A stretch of DNA of 64,000 nt from Pseudomonadota bacterium (GTDB lineage: Bacteria; Pseudomonadota; Gammaproteobacteria; Burkholderiales; Chitinibacteraceae): positions 93,492 to 157,491 of the forward strand of contig JAPLQI010000052.1 of assembly GCA_026399755.1 (NCBI GenBank), given 5' to 3'. The notes beneath the pieces are model-generated. The model searched no databases, was not told the DNA's origin, and worked only from the letters and a program-made list of their open reading frames with translations. The first letter of the stretch is position 1, and the number at the start of each line of letters is the position of its first letter. Made by a program: the position numbers and the translations under genes. Below, piece after piece: positions 24,247 to 31,651 of this stretch.

Positions 24247-24280
24247 AAATGCCCCACTCAATTGAGCTGGGGCATTTTTA
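24247..24280. terminator. Bidirectional terminator upstream of the packaging operon
   Basis: AAATGCCCCA pairs with TGGGGCATTT, with an inner palindrome CTCAATTGAG and flanking A and T runs. It isolates the packaging operon from transcription of the upstream regulator gene. Confidence 0.85.
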
Positions 24281-24426
24281 CAAAATTAGAAATAAAAATA
24301 GCGCTCCTCAGAAAAAGAGTGCAAAATAACCACGTCAAAAAAGCAGAAAACAAAAAGGCCATTTAATGGCACAGTCGAAATATACCGTACTGCATAATTT
24401 TATGCAACCACTTTTTAGGAAATAAC

Positions 24427-24645
24427 ATGCAAGTAAATTTTATTTTTATAGGTAACTCCCAATCATCCAAAGAAGCAAGGCTGATCGAAGATCATCCTCA
24501 AATTCCCCATATAGGTGAGGAGGTTAAACTTCCAGACGATCCACTTCAATACAAAGTAGAAAAAGTGATCCACCAACCACAAAACGCTACAGCTGCTGAA
24601 GTTCATATTAGAGCCGTAAAATCTACAGGGAGACTCTTTATCTAA
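24427..24645 (+). CDS. Hypothetical prophage protein, 72 aa
   Basis: A small beta-rich protein (MQVNFIFIGNSQ, VKLPDDPLQYKVEKVIHQPQNATAAEVHIRAV). TTTAGGA precedes the ATG. It reads rightward, against the late genes, so it may be expressed in the lysogen. No family recognised. Confidence 0.6.
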   Translation: MQVNFIFIGNSQSSKEARLIEDHPQIPHIGEEVKLPDDPLQYKVEKVIHQPQNATAAEVHIRAVKSTGRLFI

Positions 24646-24653
24646 GCACCCAC

Positions 24654-24687
24654 GCGCAGCAGTATTGTCCATTAGTTACTGCTGCGC
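24654..24687. terminator. Hairpin between convergent genes
   Basis: An 11-bp stem GCGCAGCAGTA/TACTGCTGCGC has a 12-base loop. It lacks a strong T-run, so its efficiency as a terminator is uncertain. It sits between the 24427 gene and the leftward regulator gene. Confidence 0.5.
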
Positions 24688-24723
24688 CTCTTGCTCATTA
24701 CGGAAGGAGAAGGAAACCTCCGT

Positions 24724-25200
24724 TTACAGGACTTTGCTAATGATTTTGCTAATACGATCGTTAGACAGGGATATTGCGTAATGCTCTTTCATAGCGGCCT
24801 GAATCTGGATGGAGCTGGCCCCCTTTGCTGCCAAGGCTCTGATATGCAAATCGCGCTGGTAGCGCTGCCAGCTTTTAAACGGCCTGCAGCGCAGCAACAG
24901 CATGCCAGTATCGGTGCGCGGCACATCATCTGCACGATCAACTTCCCGCCACATCTCTAAAAACGCATCGACGCCGATTTTTTCCGCGACGCGCAGCCAA
25001 AACGGCTGCAAACCCATTTTTTCGAGATTGTCCAGGCGCGGGTCGCGCGGCAAAAGTTTGAAACCAGTGCAATTCTGTAGGTACCCACCTCCCCCAAGGC
25101 CAAGGGCTGATCGCCTATGCCGACCTCCCACCCCTAGCGCCCCTGCCTCTACCTTGCTGACTTCCCTGAATGCACTGCGTACTTGTACGGTGTTGCTCAC
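24724..25200 (-). CDS. Putative phage late regulator (Mor/C-like helix-turn-helix), 158 aa
   Basis: Residues 65-158 contain FWLRVAEKIGVDAFLEMWREVD and KSWQRYQRDLHIRALAAKGASSIQIQAAMKEHY, ending NDRISKIISKVL. This layout (dimer helix, then a trihelical DNA-binding end) resembles Mor/C-type phage activators. The N-terminal 50 residues are Gly-rich and may be disordered. It starts with GTG. It lies upstream of the late genes, so control of late transcription is a reasonable inference, not a proof. Confidence 0.55.
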   Translation of the reverse strand: MSNTVQVRSAFREVSKVEAGALGVGGRHRRSALGLGGGGYLQNCTGFKLLPRDPRLDNLEKMGLQPFWLRVAEKIGVDAFLEMWREVDRADDVPRTDTGMLLLRCRPFKSWQRYQRDLHIRALAAKGASSIQIQAAMKEHYAISLSNDRISKIISKVL

Positions 25201-25487
25201 TCTTCACGCCCCTGTTTGCGTTGCCTGATCTATCACTGACTGCGCTTTCCTACAGGAGTACGCAGTGGTCTTGTTTTGAGTTAGCCCGATCTTGTAAGCG
25301 TTTTGGTAAGGGTGGCTGAACCCCCGTCAACCCTAAGCTTTCTTCTTTAGAACAGTGGAACTAGATACGGGCTATTAAATTTGTACACATCAACTTGAAA
25401 CCGAACTGTCCTTCTTTGCTTTCAAGAACTCACCACCTCCTTTACCCAGCTCAGATAAACAGATCGGGCCTAGTGTCCAGCTCGAAA
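25201..25487. other. Intergenic region upstream of the regulator gene
   Basis: No convincing gene is seen. A hairpin with arms ACTGCG/CGCAGT lies near 25235-25270. A perfect ribosome-site-like AAAGGAGG, read leftward, occurs at about 25433-25441 but no long frame follows it. The leftward promoter of the 25200 gene must lie here. Confidence 0.4.
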
Positions 25488-25964
25488 TTAATCATCTATA
25501 TCTGATACCAGTTTAACTTCGGGCTTGATCTCCCCCACAAGTAGCAGAGCTGAATAAATTGCCTGAGCCATCTCATAGTTAATAATGTGCTTATCATGTG
25601 GTACTCCAATCACAAACGCAGAGATTTCCTTAGGTGAAAACGAAAAATTTTTAGGCAGTTTTAGCTTTTTTTTGGCATGTCCATCAGCTCCATTGCACTG
25701 ATCACAGATGATTGTCCGAGGAAACCTGTACTGCCCATTAGAAAGAAACTCAACCGAGTGATCGTGATGTTTGTGAAGTGGAGCCACCCAATCTTGATAT
25801 GGGCTTGCACTTTTGGGAAACCGAGTTGTCCACCGAAGAATTTGGATTTTGGTTCGATTGCATGCCGGACACTGCCAATCAGGACCAACCTCCTCCCACA
25901 GAAGGCGAGTATGCGCACCTTTGTACGCAAGAAAATCCTCAAGACTAGGAACGCGCCTTTTCAT
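25488..25964 (-). CDS. HNH-endonuclease-like protein, 158 aa
   Basis: Zinc and catalytic signatures CPACNR, HKHHDHS and CDQCNGADGHAKKK follow the order of HNH/CxxC nucleases. ATG at 25964 has AAAGG upstream; a TTG at 26000 is a weaker alternative. HNH proteins often sit beside terminases and help cut DNA ends, but this one is next to the integrase. Its stop is 37 bases from the regulator's intergenic region. Activity is inferred from motifs only. Confidence 0.7.
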   Translation of the reverse strand: MKRRVPSLEDFLAYKGAHTRLLWEEVGPDWQCPACNRTKIQILRWTTRFPKSASPYQDWVAPLHKHHDHSVEFLSNGQYRFPRTIICDQCNGADGHAKKKLKLPKNFSFSPKEISAFVIGVPHDKHIINYEMAQAIYSALLLVGEIKPEVKLVSDIDD

Positions 25965-26001
25965 AGATATCTGACCTTTGAAATAAATAGCACCCTTCAA
26001 T

Positions 26002-27006
26002 TTATACCTGCCCCATTCGTTTTAATAACTCTGAAGCAGGCGTGCGGATTTTCGCCAGCGGATTGGCCCTATCAATCGTCTGGGTCTTCTTTTTCATTGC
26101 CAGGTGCGTATAGATCCGGGTGGAATCTGCGGACGAGTGGCCCATCAGCTCACCAGTTTGGTTTTCTGGCACATCGGATTCGGTCAGCTCGGTGCCAAAG
26201 CGGTGGCGCAAGGCGTGCGGGTGGAGCTGATCCTTTGGGACTCCTGCCTTTAGGCCGTGCCGAATCACAATACCCTGCACGCCTCGAGCAGAAAGCCGAC
26301 GACGTTCACCAATGAACTCATGCGCGGGAATGCGGCGGTTGTTGGTAGAAACAAACAGCGGACGATCGCCATTGGCCAGTGCCGAATCAATATCCGCATG
26401 ATCTTCATGCTCCATATAAACCCGAAGCAAAAGCTCGGCCTCACGCGGCAGCGGCACCAGCCGCTCCTTTTCGCCCTTCTCGAATGTCCGAACCGATAAT
26501 CGCGGCTGCCCATCCACCGTAAACGGCACCAAGCTGCTTCGGTTTAATGCCACCAGACCAGCCAAACGCAGCCCGCAACCAATTAGCACTGCGAACAGTG
26601 CAGCATCACGAATCCCCTCAAAGGTTGCCAAATCCGGGGCAGAAACCAGCCGCTCTGCGTTTGATAGCTCAATAACTCGCGGTAGCGGCTTTCCTGATTT
26701 GGGATACGGCAGGCTTTCTGCAGGGTTTTTCCCGCTGATATGGCCAAGGCGGTGCAGCCATTTATAAAACTCTCGGATGCAGGATATATACGGGATACGG
26801 CTGCGGGCATGCAGTTTGAATGTTTTATTCAAATACATGCCCGTAAATAGCAGCAGCTGCTGGTCGTCACACTCGCGCGGATCCTCACCATTTAGCCAGG
26901 CACCGAAGCGCTGCAAAATATCGCCGTATGCCTGAATCGTCCGCACTGAGCAGCCATCATTCATTCGTTTGTAATCTAAGAAGCGATCCTTGAAAGAATC
27001 AATCAT
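26002..27006 (-). CDS. int: Tyrosine recombinase, prophage integrase, 334 aa
   Basis: The N-terminal SAM-like core-binding domain spans about residues 5-95 (RMNDGCSVRTIQAYGDILQRF). The catalytic domain has CGLRLAGLVAL (Arg), HPHALRHRFGTEL (His-x-x-Arg), LMGHSSADSTRIYTH (His and Tyr). It is XerC/D-like in size. It lies near the right prophage boundary, 0.9 kb from the tRNA-Leu fragment, so it most likely drives integration there. The CCGTGG repeats just upstream of its start may be its arm-type sites or control sites. Confidence 0.92.
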   Translation of the reverse strand: MIDSFKDRFLDYKRMNDGCSVRTIQAYGDILQRFGAWLNGEDPRECDDQQLLLFTGMYLNKTFKLHARSRIPYISCIREFYKWLHRLGHISGKNPAESLPYPKSGKPLPRVIELSNAERLVSAPDLATFEGIRDAALFAVLIGCGLRLAGLVALNRSSLVPFTVDGQPRLSVRTFEKGEKERLVPLPREAELLLRVYMEHEDHADIDSALANGDRPLFVSTNNRRIPAHEFIGERRRLSARGVQGIVIRHGLKAGVPKDQLHPHALRHRFGTELTESDVPENQTGELMGHSSADSTRIYTHLAMKKKTQTIDRANPLAKIRTPASELLKRMGQV

Positions 27007-27041
27007 TTACATGCTCAACAAAAGGGGTGGGGCAAAACAAA

Positions 27042-27347
27042 CCGTGATCCGTGGGAAAACGTACACCCTATTATAACCCTTTGTTTTTCTTGAATAAATC
27101 AATTAAATCAATCCACCACTAAGCCGTGGATTACCTTTGCAATTCGTGGACAGTTTCACGTAATTTTTCATCTTCCGTGGATCTATACCTGCAATCCGTG
27201 GATTAAATTTTTTACCTTTATCTATCTCTATCTCTTTATTTTAAAAAGAAAAAGAAAGAAATAAGGACAAAAAAAACCCAAATCAGAACAAAATTAAAAC
27301 CGTGGGGAAAAGAGGGTAAACCGTGGAATTAAACATATAAACCGTGG
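27042..27347 (+). repeat. CCGTGG direct-repeat array (iteron-like)
   Basis: CCGTG[GA] begins at 27042, 27049, 27124, 27175, 27196, 27300, 27321 and 27342, and TCGTGG at 27144. The last three copies are AAACCGTGG spaced exactly 21 bp apart, and 27175/27196 are also 21 bp apart; 27124/27144 are 20 bp apart. All lie in the same orientation in AT-rich DNA. Spacing of two helical turns suggests a protein binding one face of the DNA: integrase arm sites, a replication origin, or a repressor array. Confidence 0.8.
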
Positions 27348-27638
27348 GTATAGTTTTCTAATTAATCAAATACTTAGCTGCAAAGTATACCAAAATCCAC
27401 GTGTCGTGCAGGCATGCGACCTTTTCTTATTTAGCCTTACCCCTCGGAGCCTTCTTTTCAGACTTTTCACTAGGATGGTCCGCTTTAGAGCGACACCCAA
27501 GGCCAGCGGCCACCAGCGTCGCTCACCTTTGCCTTCTCTTTGCCAGCGGCGCAGCCGAAGCGCGGCCTTTTTCCTGCGTGGGGGGTACGGGGGACAAAGC
27601 AAAGGCGACGCAACACAGGCCCTTTGTGTAGATGTTAA

Positions 27639-27661
27639 GAAGCCGGCGCAAGGCCGGCTTC
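27639..27661. terminator. Perfect 9-bp hairpin
   Basis: GAAGCCGGC and GCCGGCTTC enclose GCAAG. It lacks a T-run. It could be a factor-dependent terminator or a protein-binding structure near the prophage end. Confidence 0.4.
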
Positions 27662-27714
27662 AGGTATTTAAATATTTAGGCGGGGAGAAGGGCAAGGTTG
27701 GCCAAGCCAAACGA

Positions 27715-27742
27715 ACATGGCCACCTGATGAGGTGGCCATGT
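27715..27742. terminator. Perfect 12-bp hairpin
   Basis: ACATGGCCACCT and AGGTGGCCATGT enclose GATG. AATGGTTT follows, a poor T-run. It lies about 170 bp inside the att site. Confidence 0.45.
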
Positions 27743-27915
27743 AATGGTTTAGCCGGCTAAGCATCTCATTCATTTATAAGTAGAGGCGTTATCTCTTTTA
27801 GTTCCGCAAAGTGGATTACGTCCTATATGGAATAAGGGCTGCCAAGGTGGCATTTCCCCTGTTTTGCGGAACACGAAACACACCCAAAGCCGCATAAACA
27901 CTGGATTTAACACTA

Positions 27916-27969
27916 GACTTAAAATCCCTCGCTTATGGCGTATCGGTTCAAGTCCGATCCCGGGCACCA
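27916..27969 (+). other. Prophage attachment site: 3' fragment of tRNA-Leu(UAA)
   Basis: The segment starts at the anticodon loop (GACTTAAAATCCCTCG), carries a variable arm, a T arm (ATCGG TTCAAGT CCGAT) and the acceptor 3' strand CCCGGGCACCA. The 5' half of a tRNA (acceptor, D arm, 5' anticodon stem) is absent upstream. This is the displaced tRNA end left when a phage integrates at the anticodon loop. The fragment is on the plus strand, so the intact tRNA should lie to the left of the window, at the other prophage end. It marks the prophage right border. Confidence 0.88.
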
Positions 27970-27990
27970 CACTCAAACAGTAAAACTTTA

Positions 27991-28023
27991 AACCCGCATG
28001 CCACAAGGCTTAGCGGGTTTTTT
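27991..28023 (+). terminator. Terminator of the original tRNA gene
   Basis: AACCCGC/GCGGGTT closes a 15-base loop and is followed by TTTTTG. It lies 21 bases after the tRNA CCA end, so it is the native tRNA terminator stranded beyond the prophage. Confidence 0.82.
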
Positions 28024-28080
28024 GTTGCCTGTCGCCCAAGCAAAAAGTCGGAAAGATTCCAGATTTTCTTGAGTGCGTTT

Positions 28081-28409
28081 TTACCAGATAAAAACAGGGC
28101 GGACGGCGTCCATTTCGTCCACACGCATTTGGGTTTCTAAAACACCTGCGTTATTCACCAGCACGCTGATCGTGCCTAATTCTGCATCTACGGTTTGAAA
28201 TAGACGTAATACATCAGCCTCTTGCGATACATCGGCTTGCACCGCGATTGCCTTCGCGCCTGTGGCCCGAATCTGCTCAACCGTCGCCTCGGCTGCTGCC
28301 TGATTTTTAAGGCAGTTCACACAGACTGCATACCACGCTACGCTGCAAGTATCGCGGTGGCTGCGCCGATGCCTCGGCTAGCACCGGCAATGATAATGAC
28401 TGGACTCAT
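28081..28409 (-). pseudogene. Broken short-chain dehydrogenase (SDR) gene
   Basis: The start MSPVIIIAGASRGIGAATAILAA carries the SDR nucleotide-binding GxxxGxG motif, then a TAG stops it. After a one-base shift the SDR sequence continues (CVNCLKNQAAAEATVEQIRATG, DVSQEADVLRLF, LVNNAGVLETQM) and ends near MRVDEMDA, well before the catalytic Tyr-x-x-x-Lys. So the gene has a frameshift and has lost over half its length on the side facing the att site. It is not functional. Confidence 0.85.
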
Positions 28410-28487
28410 ACTCCTCTCTTATGATTTTTCATCAACAGCCAAGCGCCAGCGTATCTTCTTGGCAACTTGGCTGAAACAGAGGTCACA

Positions 28488-29123
28488 TCAAACACGCACC
28501 GCCGCCAAAGCCTCGATATCCCCCGCCATAATTTCTGCCAGATGCTGGCTGATGATTTCTACCGGCCAATTCCACCAAGCAATTTCTTCCAGCCTTGCAA
28601 CTTGGTCTAGGGTAAAGCGATGTTTGATTAGCTTAGCGGGATTGCCGCCGACTACGGTGTAGGCAGGCACGTCGCGGGTGACCACGGAGCGGGAAGAGAT
28701 CACAGCGCCGTTGCCTATTTTTACCCCTGGCATAATTAAAGCGTCGTAGCCTATCCACACATCGTTGCCAATCTGAGTGTCGCCTTTGTAGGGGAAATCA
28801 GAGAGAGGCGGTGCGGATTTTTCCCAGCCATTGCCGAAGATTTGAAAGGGATAGGATGAGATACCAGAGAGCTTGTGATTGGCGCCATTCATAATAAATT
28901 TCACACCTCGAGCAAGGGCGCAAAATTTGCCGATGATGAGTTTGTCGCCAATAAAGGGATAGTGATAGAGCACATTACGTTCAAAGTTTTCCGAATCTTC
29001 AGGATCATCGTAATAGCTGTAATCCCCGACCCTAATATTAGGATTGTTAAGGGTGTTTTTAATAAAGCAAACCTGGGGAAAGCCATCCATAGGGTGTTTA
29101 CTGTCTGGGCTCGGGCCGTTCAT
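28488..29123 (-). CDS. CatB/Vat-type hexapeptide-repeat O-acetyltransferase, 211 aa
   Basis: A left-handed beta-helix pattern is visible (IIGKFCALARGVKFIMNGANH, TQIGNDVWIGYDALIMPGVKIGNGAVISSRSVVTRDVPAYTVVGGNPAKLIKHRF), with the GGNPAK end typical of xenobiotic acetyltransferases. NGANHKLSGISSYPF is the usual active-site loop with its His. Members acetylate chloramphenicol or streptogramin A using acetyl-CoA; chromosomal homologues often have unknown natural substrates. GGAG precedes the ATG. It is a single gene upstream of the chemoreceptors. Confidence 0.9.
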   Translation of the reverse strand: MNGPSPDSKHPMDGFPQVCFIKNTLNNPNIRVGDYSYYDDPEDSENFERNVLYHYPFIGDKLIIGKFCALARGVKFIMNGANHKLSGISSYPFQIFGNGWEKSAPPLSDFPYKGDTQIGNDVWIGYDALIMPGVKIGNGAVISSRSVVTRDVPAYTVVGGNPAKLIKHRFTLDQVARLEEIAWWNWPVEIISQHLAEIMAGDIEALAAVRV

Positions 29124-29373
29124 AAAAACTCCTTAGGCAATTTCAAAACGATGCCAACAAGGATGCTGCCTATTAGATAAAAACTCAACAGCCATGAATC
29201 CCTCCCTCTCCCCCTCCTCGCCAACAAACCATGGCAAAAAATATAATAAAGAAATACAATCCCCAAAGCACAATTCGTAAATATTACCCATAAGACTGTT
29301 TTGACGTATTAGCCTATCCTCACAGCATGAGAAAAGAGGATAATTATGATTAATTCTCTTTATTTTCAGGCAC

Positions 29374-31254
29374 ATGATGCAGTCCATCAGAAGTAAAATT
29401 ACGCTACTAATTGCGTTATCCATGCTATTTGCCACGATCAGCATTACGATCATCACCTGTCTCAATATTCGTAGCCATACCTATACCGAAGCCAAGCGGG
29501 AGATTGATTCTGTCGCCGCTGGGCAAACTGCGTTTATTAGCCATTGGCTCGATGTGCGCAAGAAAGTGGTGAAAGCCGCTATGCGCCATAGTGGAGACGA
29601 AAATATCAGCCTTTATTTGCAGCAGCTTGCTGATGCAGGTGGCTATAGCTTGATGTTTGAAGGCGATGGCAGCACAAAAACCATGATGTATTCTGTGCCA
29701 GGCCAAAGTAAGCCACGCCCTGATTATGATCCGGCGGCCCGCCCTTGGTATATCCAAGCAAAATCGAGCAACGATGTGATCGTCTCAGAGCCTTATCGTG
29801 ATGCAGAACCCACCGTTAAAGATCTGGTGCTTACCTTGGCACAAAAAATCAGCGGCCAAGAGAAAGTCATTGGCGGCGACATTCTGATTGGCGATTTGGT
29901 GAAATCCACGCTTGGCATTAAATTGGCCGGAAAAGGCCATGTGTTTTTAATGACCAAAGAAGGTAAGGTGATTGCCTATCCTAAGCCAGGCTTTGAGCTC
30001 AAACCAATTACTGATTTAATCCCCAGCCTAAATGCTAGCCAATTTACTGCGCTACAAAGCAAATCAGACATATTAGATATTGCGGGCGATGATTATATTG
30101 TTCAGCTCTCCCCTATTGTGGGTAGCGATTGGATATTGGGTGTTGCACTTGATAAGGCCGAAATCGACGCGCCGCTCAATCATCTGATTATGATTATTAT
30201 CACCGCCATGGTGGTCGTATTGATTGCTGTGCTGGTATTTTGCACCGCTTACCTACGCCGCTTATTGGCCGGCTTATTGCGTATCCGTGATGCCATGCTT
30301 GAAATCTCGCAAGGCGAAGCCGATTTAACTCGCAGAATTCAAAGCGATGGCAATGATGAGGTAGCAGAAACGGCTCAGGCCTTTAATCGCTTTGTGGATG
30401 GCTTAAATACCCTGTTTAAAGGTCTTCGTAGCGAGGCGATTGAATTAACTGGCGGTGTTAGCCAAGTGAATCACTCGGTACTGAAGCTTGCTAATGATTC
30501 GCATATCTTAGCGGATATCTCGAGCTCCAATGCCGCTGCCATCGAAGAAGTCAGCGTCAGCATCTCGCATATTGCAGATGCAGCAAGAGACACCGACGAT
30601 TTGGTCAAAGAGGCAGCCAATGCTTCACGCCATGGCAGTGACAATGTGTTGAAGATTAGCGAAGAAATGGCGCACACACGCTCATCCGTCAATGATTTGT
30701 CTTCTCTGCTGATTTCTCTTGAGCATCGCTCGCAAGACATCACCAAGATCACCAATGTGATTCGTGAGATTGCCGATCAAACCAATCTGTTGGCGCTGAA
30801 CGCAGCGATTGAAGCGGCTCGCGCGGGTGAGCAAGGTCGTGGTTTTGCAGTAGTGGCCGATGAAGTTCGTAAGCTAGCTGAGCGTACCGGCAAGGCCACC
30901 ATGGAAATCAGCCAGATGATAGGCGATATCCTGAGTGAAACAGGCCGAGCTGTCACCAATATGCAAACAACGGTAAAAGCGGTGGATGTGAGCAGCACGC
31001 TCACTCAAAATGCTAGCGAGCAAATGCAGCTGATTGGCTCTTCCATGCAGCAGGTTACCGATAGAATCAGCGAAATTGCCCTATCGACCAACGAGCAGCA
31101 CAACGCCACCACGGCGATGGCGCAAAGCACTGAATCGATTAATGGCCAAATTTTGGATTCAGATGCTGCATTACAATCATCCATGCAAACTTTGAAAATG
31201 TTGGATGATTTAGCCAAGAAGATGCAAACCACCTTTAATCGCTTTAAACTTTAA
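29374..31254 (+). CDS. Methyl-accepting chemotaxis protein with dCache domain (first of tandem pair), 626 aa
   Basis: TM1 at about residues 8-30. The periplasmic double-Cache domain spans about 35-270, with [16 protein letters not shown] and EPYRDAEP, the WY...Y...D type ligand pocket seen in many amino-acid sensors. TM2 is about 272-294 ([19 protein letters not shown]), HAMP about 295-350, and the signalling tip [32 protein letters not shown] at about 470. There is no C-terminal CheR-docking pentapeptide. It senses small molecules and controls CheA. It is closely related to the next gene. Confidence 0.95.
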   Translation: MMQSIRSKITLLIALSMLFATISITIITCLNIRSHTYTEAKREIDSVAAGQTAFISHWLDVRKKVVKAAMRHSGDENISLYLQQLADAGGYSLMFEGDGSTKTMMYSVPGQSKPRPDYDPAARPWYIQAKSSNDVIVSEPYRDAEPTVKDLVLTLAQKISGQEKVIGGDILIGDLVKSTLGIKLAGKGHVFLMTKEGKVIAYPKPGFELKPITDLIPSLNASQFTALQSKSDILDIAGDDYIVQLSPIVGSDWILGVALDKAEIDAPLNHLIMIIITAMVVVLIAVLVFCTAYLRRLLAGLLRIRDAMLEISQGEADLTRRIQSDGNDEVAETAQAFNRFVDGLNTLFKGLRSEAIELTGGVSQVNHSVLKLANDSHILADISSSNAAAIEEVSVSISHIADAARDTDDLVKEAANASRHGSDNVLKISEEMAHTRSSVNDLSSLLISLEHRSQDITKITNVIREIADQTNLLALNAAIEAARAGEQGRGFAVVADEVRKLAERTGKATMEISQMIGDILSETGRAVTNMQTTVKAVDVSSTLTQNASEQMQLIGSSMQQVTDRISEIALSTNEQHNATTAMAQSTESINGQILDSDAALQSSMQTLKMLDDLAKKMQTTFNRFKL

Positions 31255-31259
31255 ACCTT

Positions 31260-31293
31260 AGTGCCTTTGATGCGTCCCTGCATCAAAGGCACT
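31260..31293. terminator. Terminator after the first chemoreceptor
   Basis: AGTGCCTTTGATG and CATCAAAGGCACT form a perfect 13-bp stem with an 8-base loop, 5 bases after the stop codon. The tail (TCGCTTTGG) is only moderately T-rich. Confidence 0.7.
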
Positions 31294-31330
31294 TCGCTTT
31301 GGCCCTGAATCAAGGGATACACCCAAAGGC

Positions 31331-31372
31331 TTTTGTCGGGAATCCAGTGCAAATACTGGATTCCCGACAAAA
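31331..31372. repeat. Dispersed palindrome, GGGAATCCAG family
   Basis: An 18-bp perfect stem (TTTTGTCGGGAATCCAGT and complement) encloses GCAAAT. Related copies lie at about 49167-49229 and 50511-50582. It recalls the Neisseria dRS3/NIME-type elements built on GGGAATC and ATTCCC. Confidence 0.8.
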
Positions 31373-31651
31373 TCGGGCAGCAGCGGAATAAATCAATGCT
31401 CCATGAGCAAGTTTGTTGGCTGAATGTTTGCACACAGGCTAAGCCGAATACCCCCTCCCCTCGCCAATCCCGCCAGCAGCAACAAGCTAAACGTCAGTAG
31501 CCCACCAAAAAAATCCTAAATACTTTCACTTATATCTTTCCATTTTAGTAATTAATACCGCAAATAGCATATAAGCATATTGCGATATTCCAATAAAGCG
31601 CGCTAAAAATAAGCGGATAATGCCTGAATATTACTATTAACTTTCAGGTAG

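Larger units (their letters stand above)
27007..27915. other. Non-coding region between integrase and att site
   Basis: The first 370 bp are AT-rich and carry the CCGTGG array. From about 27,440 to 27,620 the sequence is GC-richer, with short Arg-rich frames that I do not believe. Two perfect hairpins follow (27639-27661 and 27715-27742), and GTTCCGCAAA at 27801-27810 is inverted at 27863-27872. No gene is supported. Confidence 0.5.
31255..31651. other. Intergenic region between tandem chemoreceptors
   Basis: It contains a 13-bp terminator hairpin, a dispersed GGGAATCCAG palindrome, and then AT-rich DNA upstream of the second receptor, which presumably holds its promoter. No gene seen. Confidence 0.5.

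Noticed and set aside
27366..27744. Overlapping Arg-rich frames on both strands near 27.4-27.7 kb
   Set aside because: All frames are low-complexity basic sequence without a ribosome site, and they overlap hairpins; no protein family fits.
27770..28006. Leftward 78-codon frame across the att site
   Set aside because: It covers the tRNA-Leu fragment; the tRNA 3' end and terminator explain the sequence.
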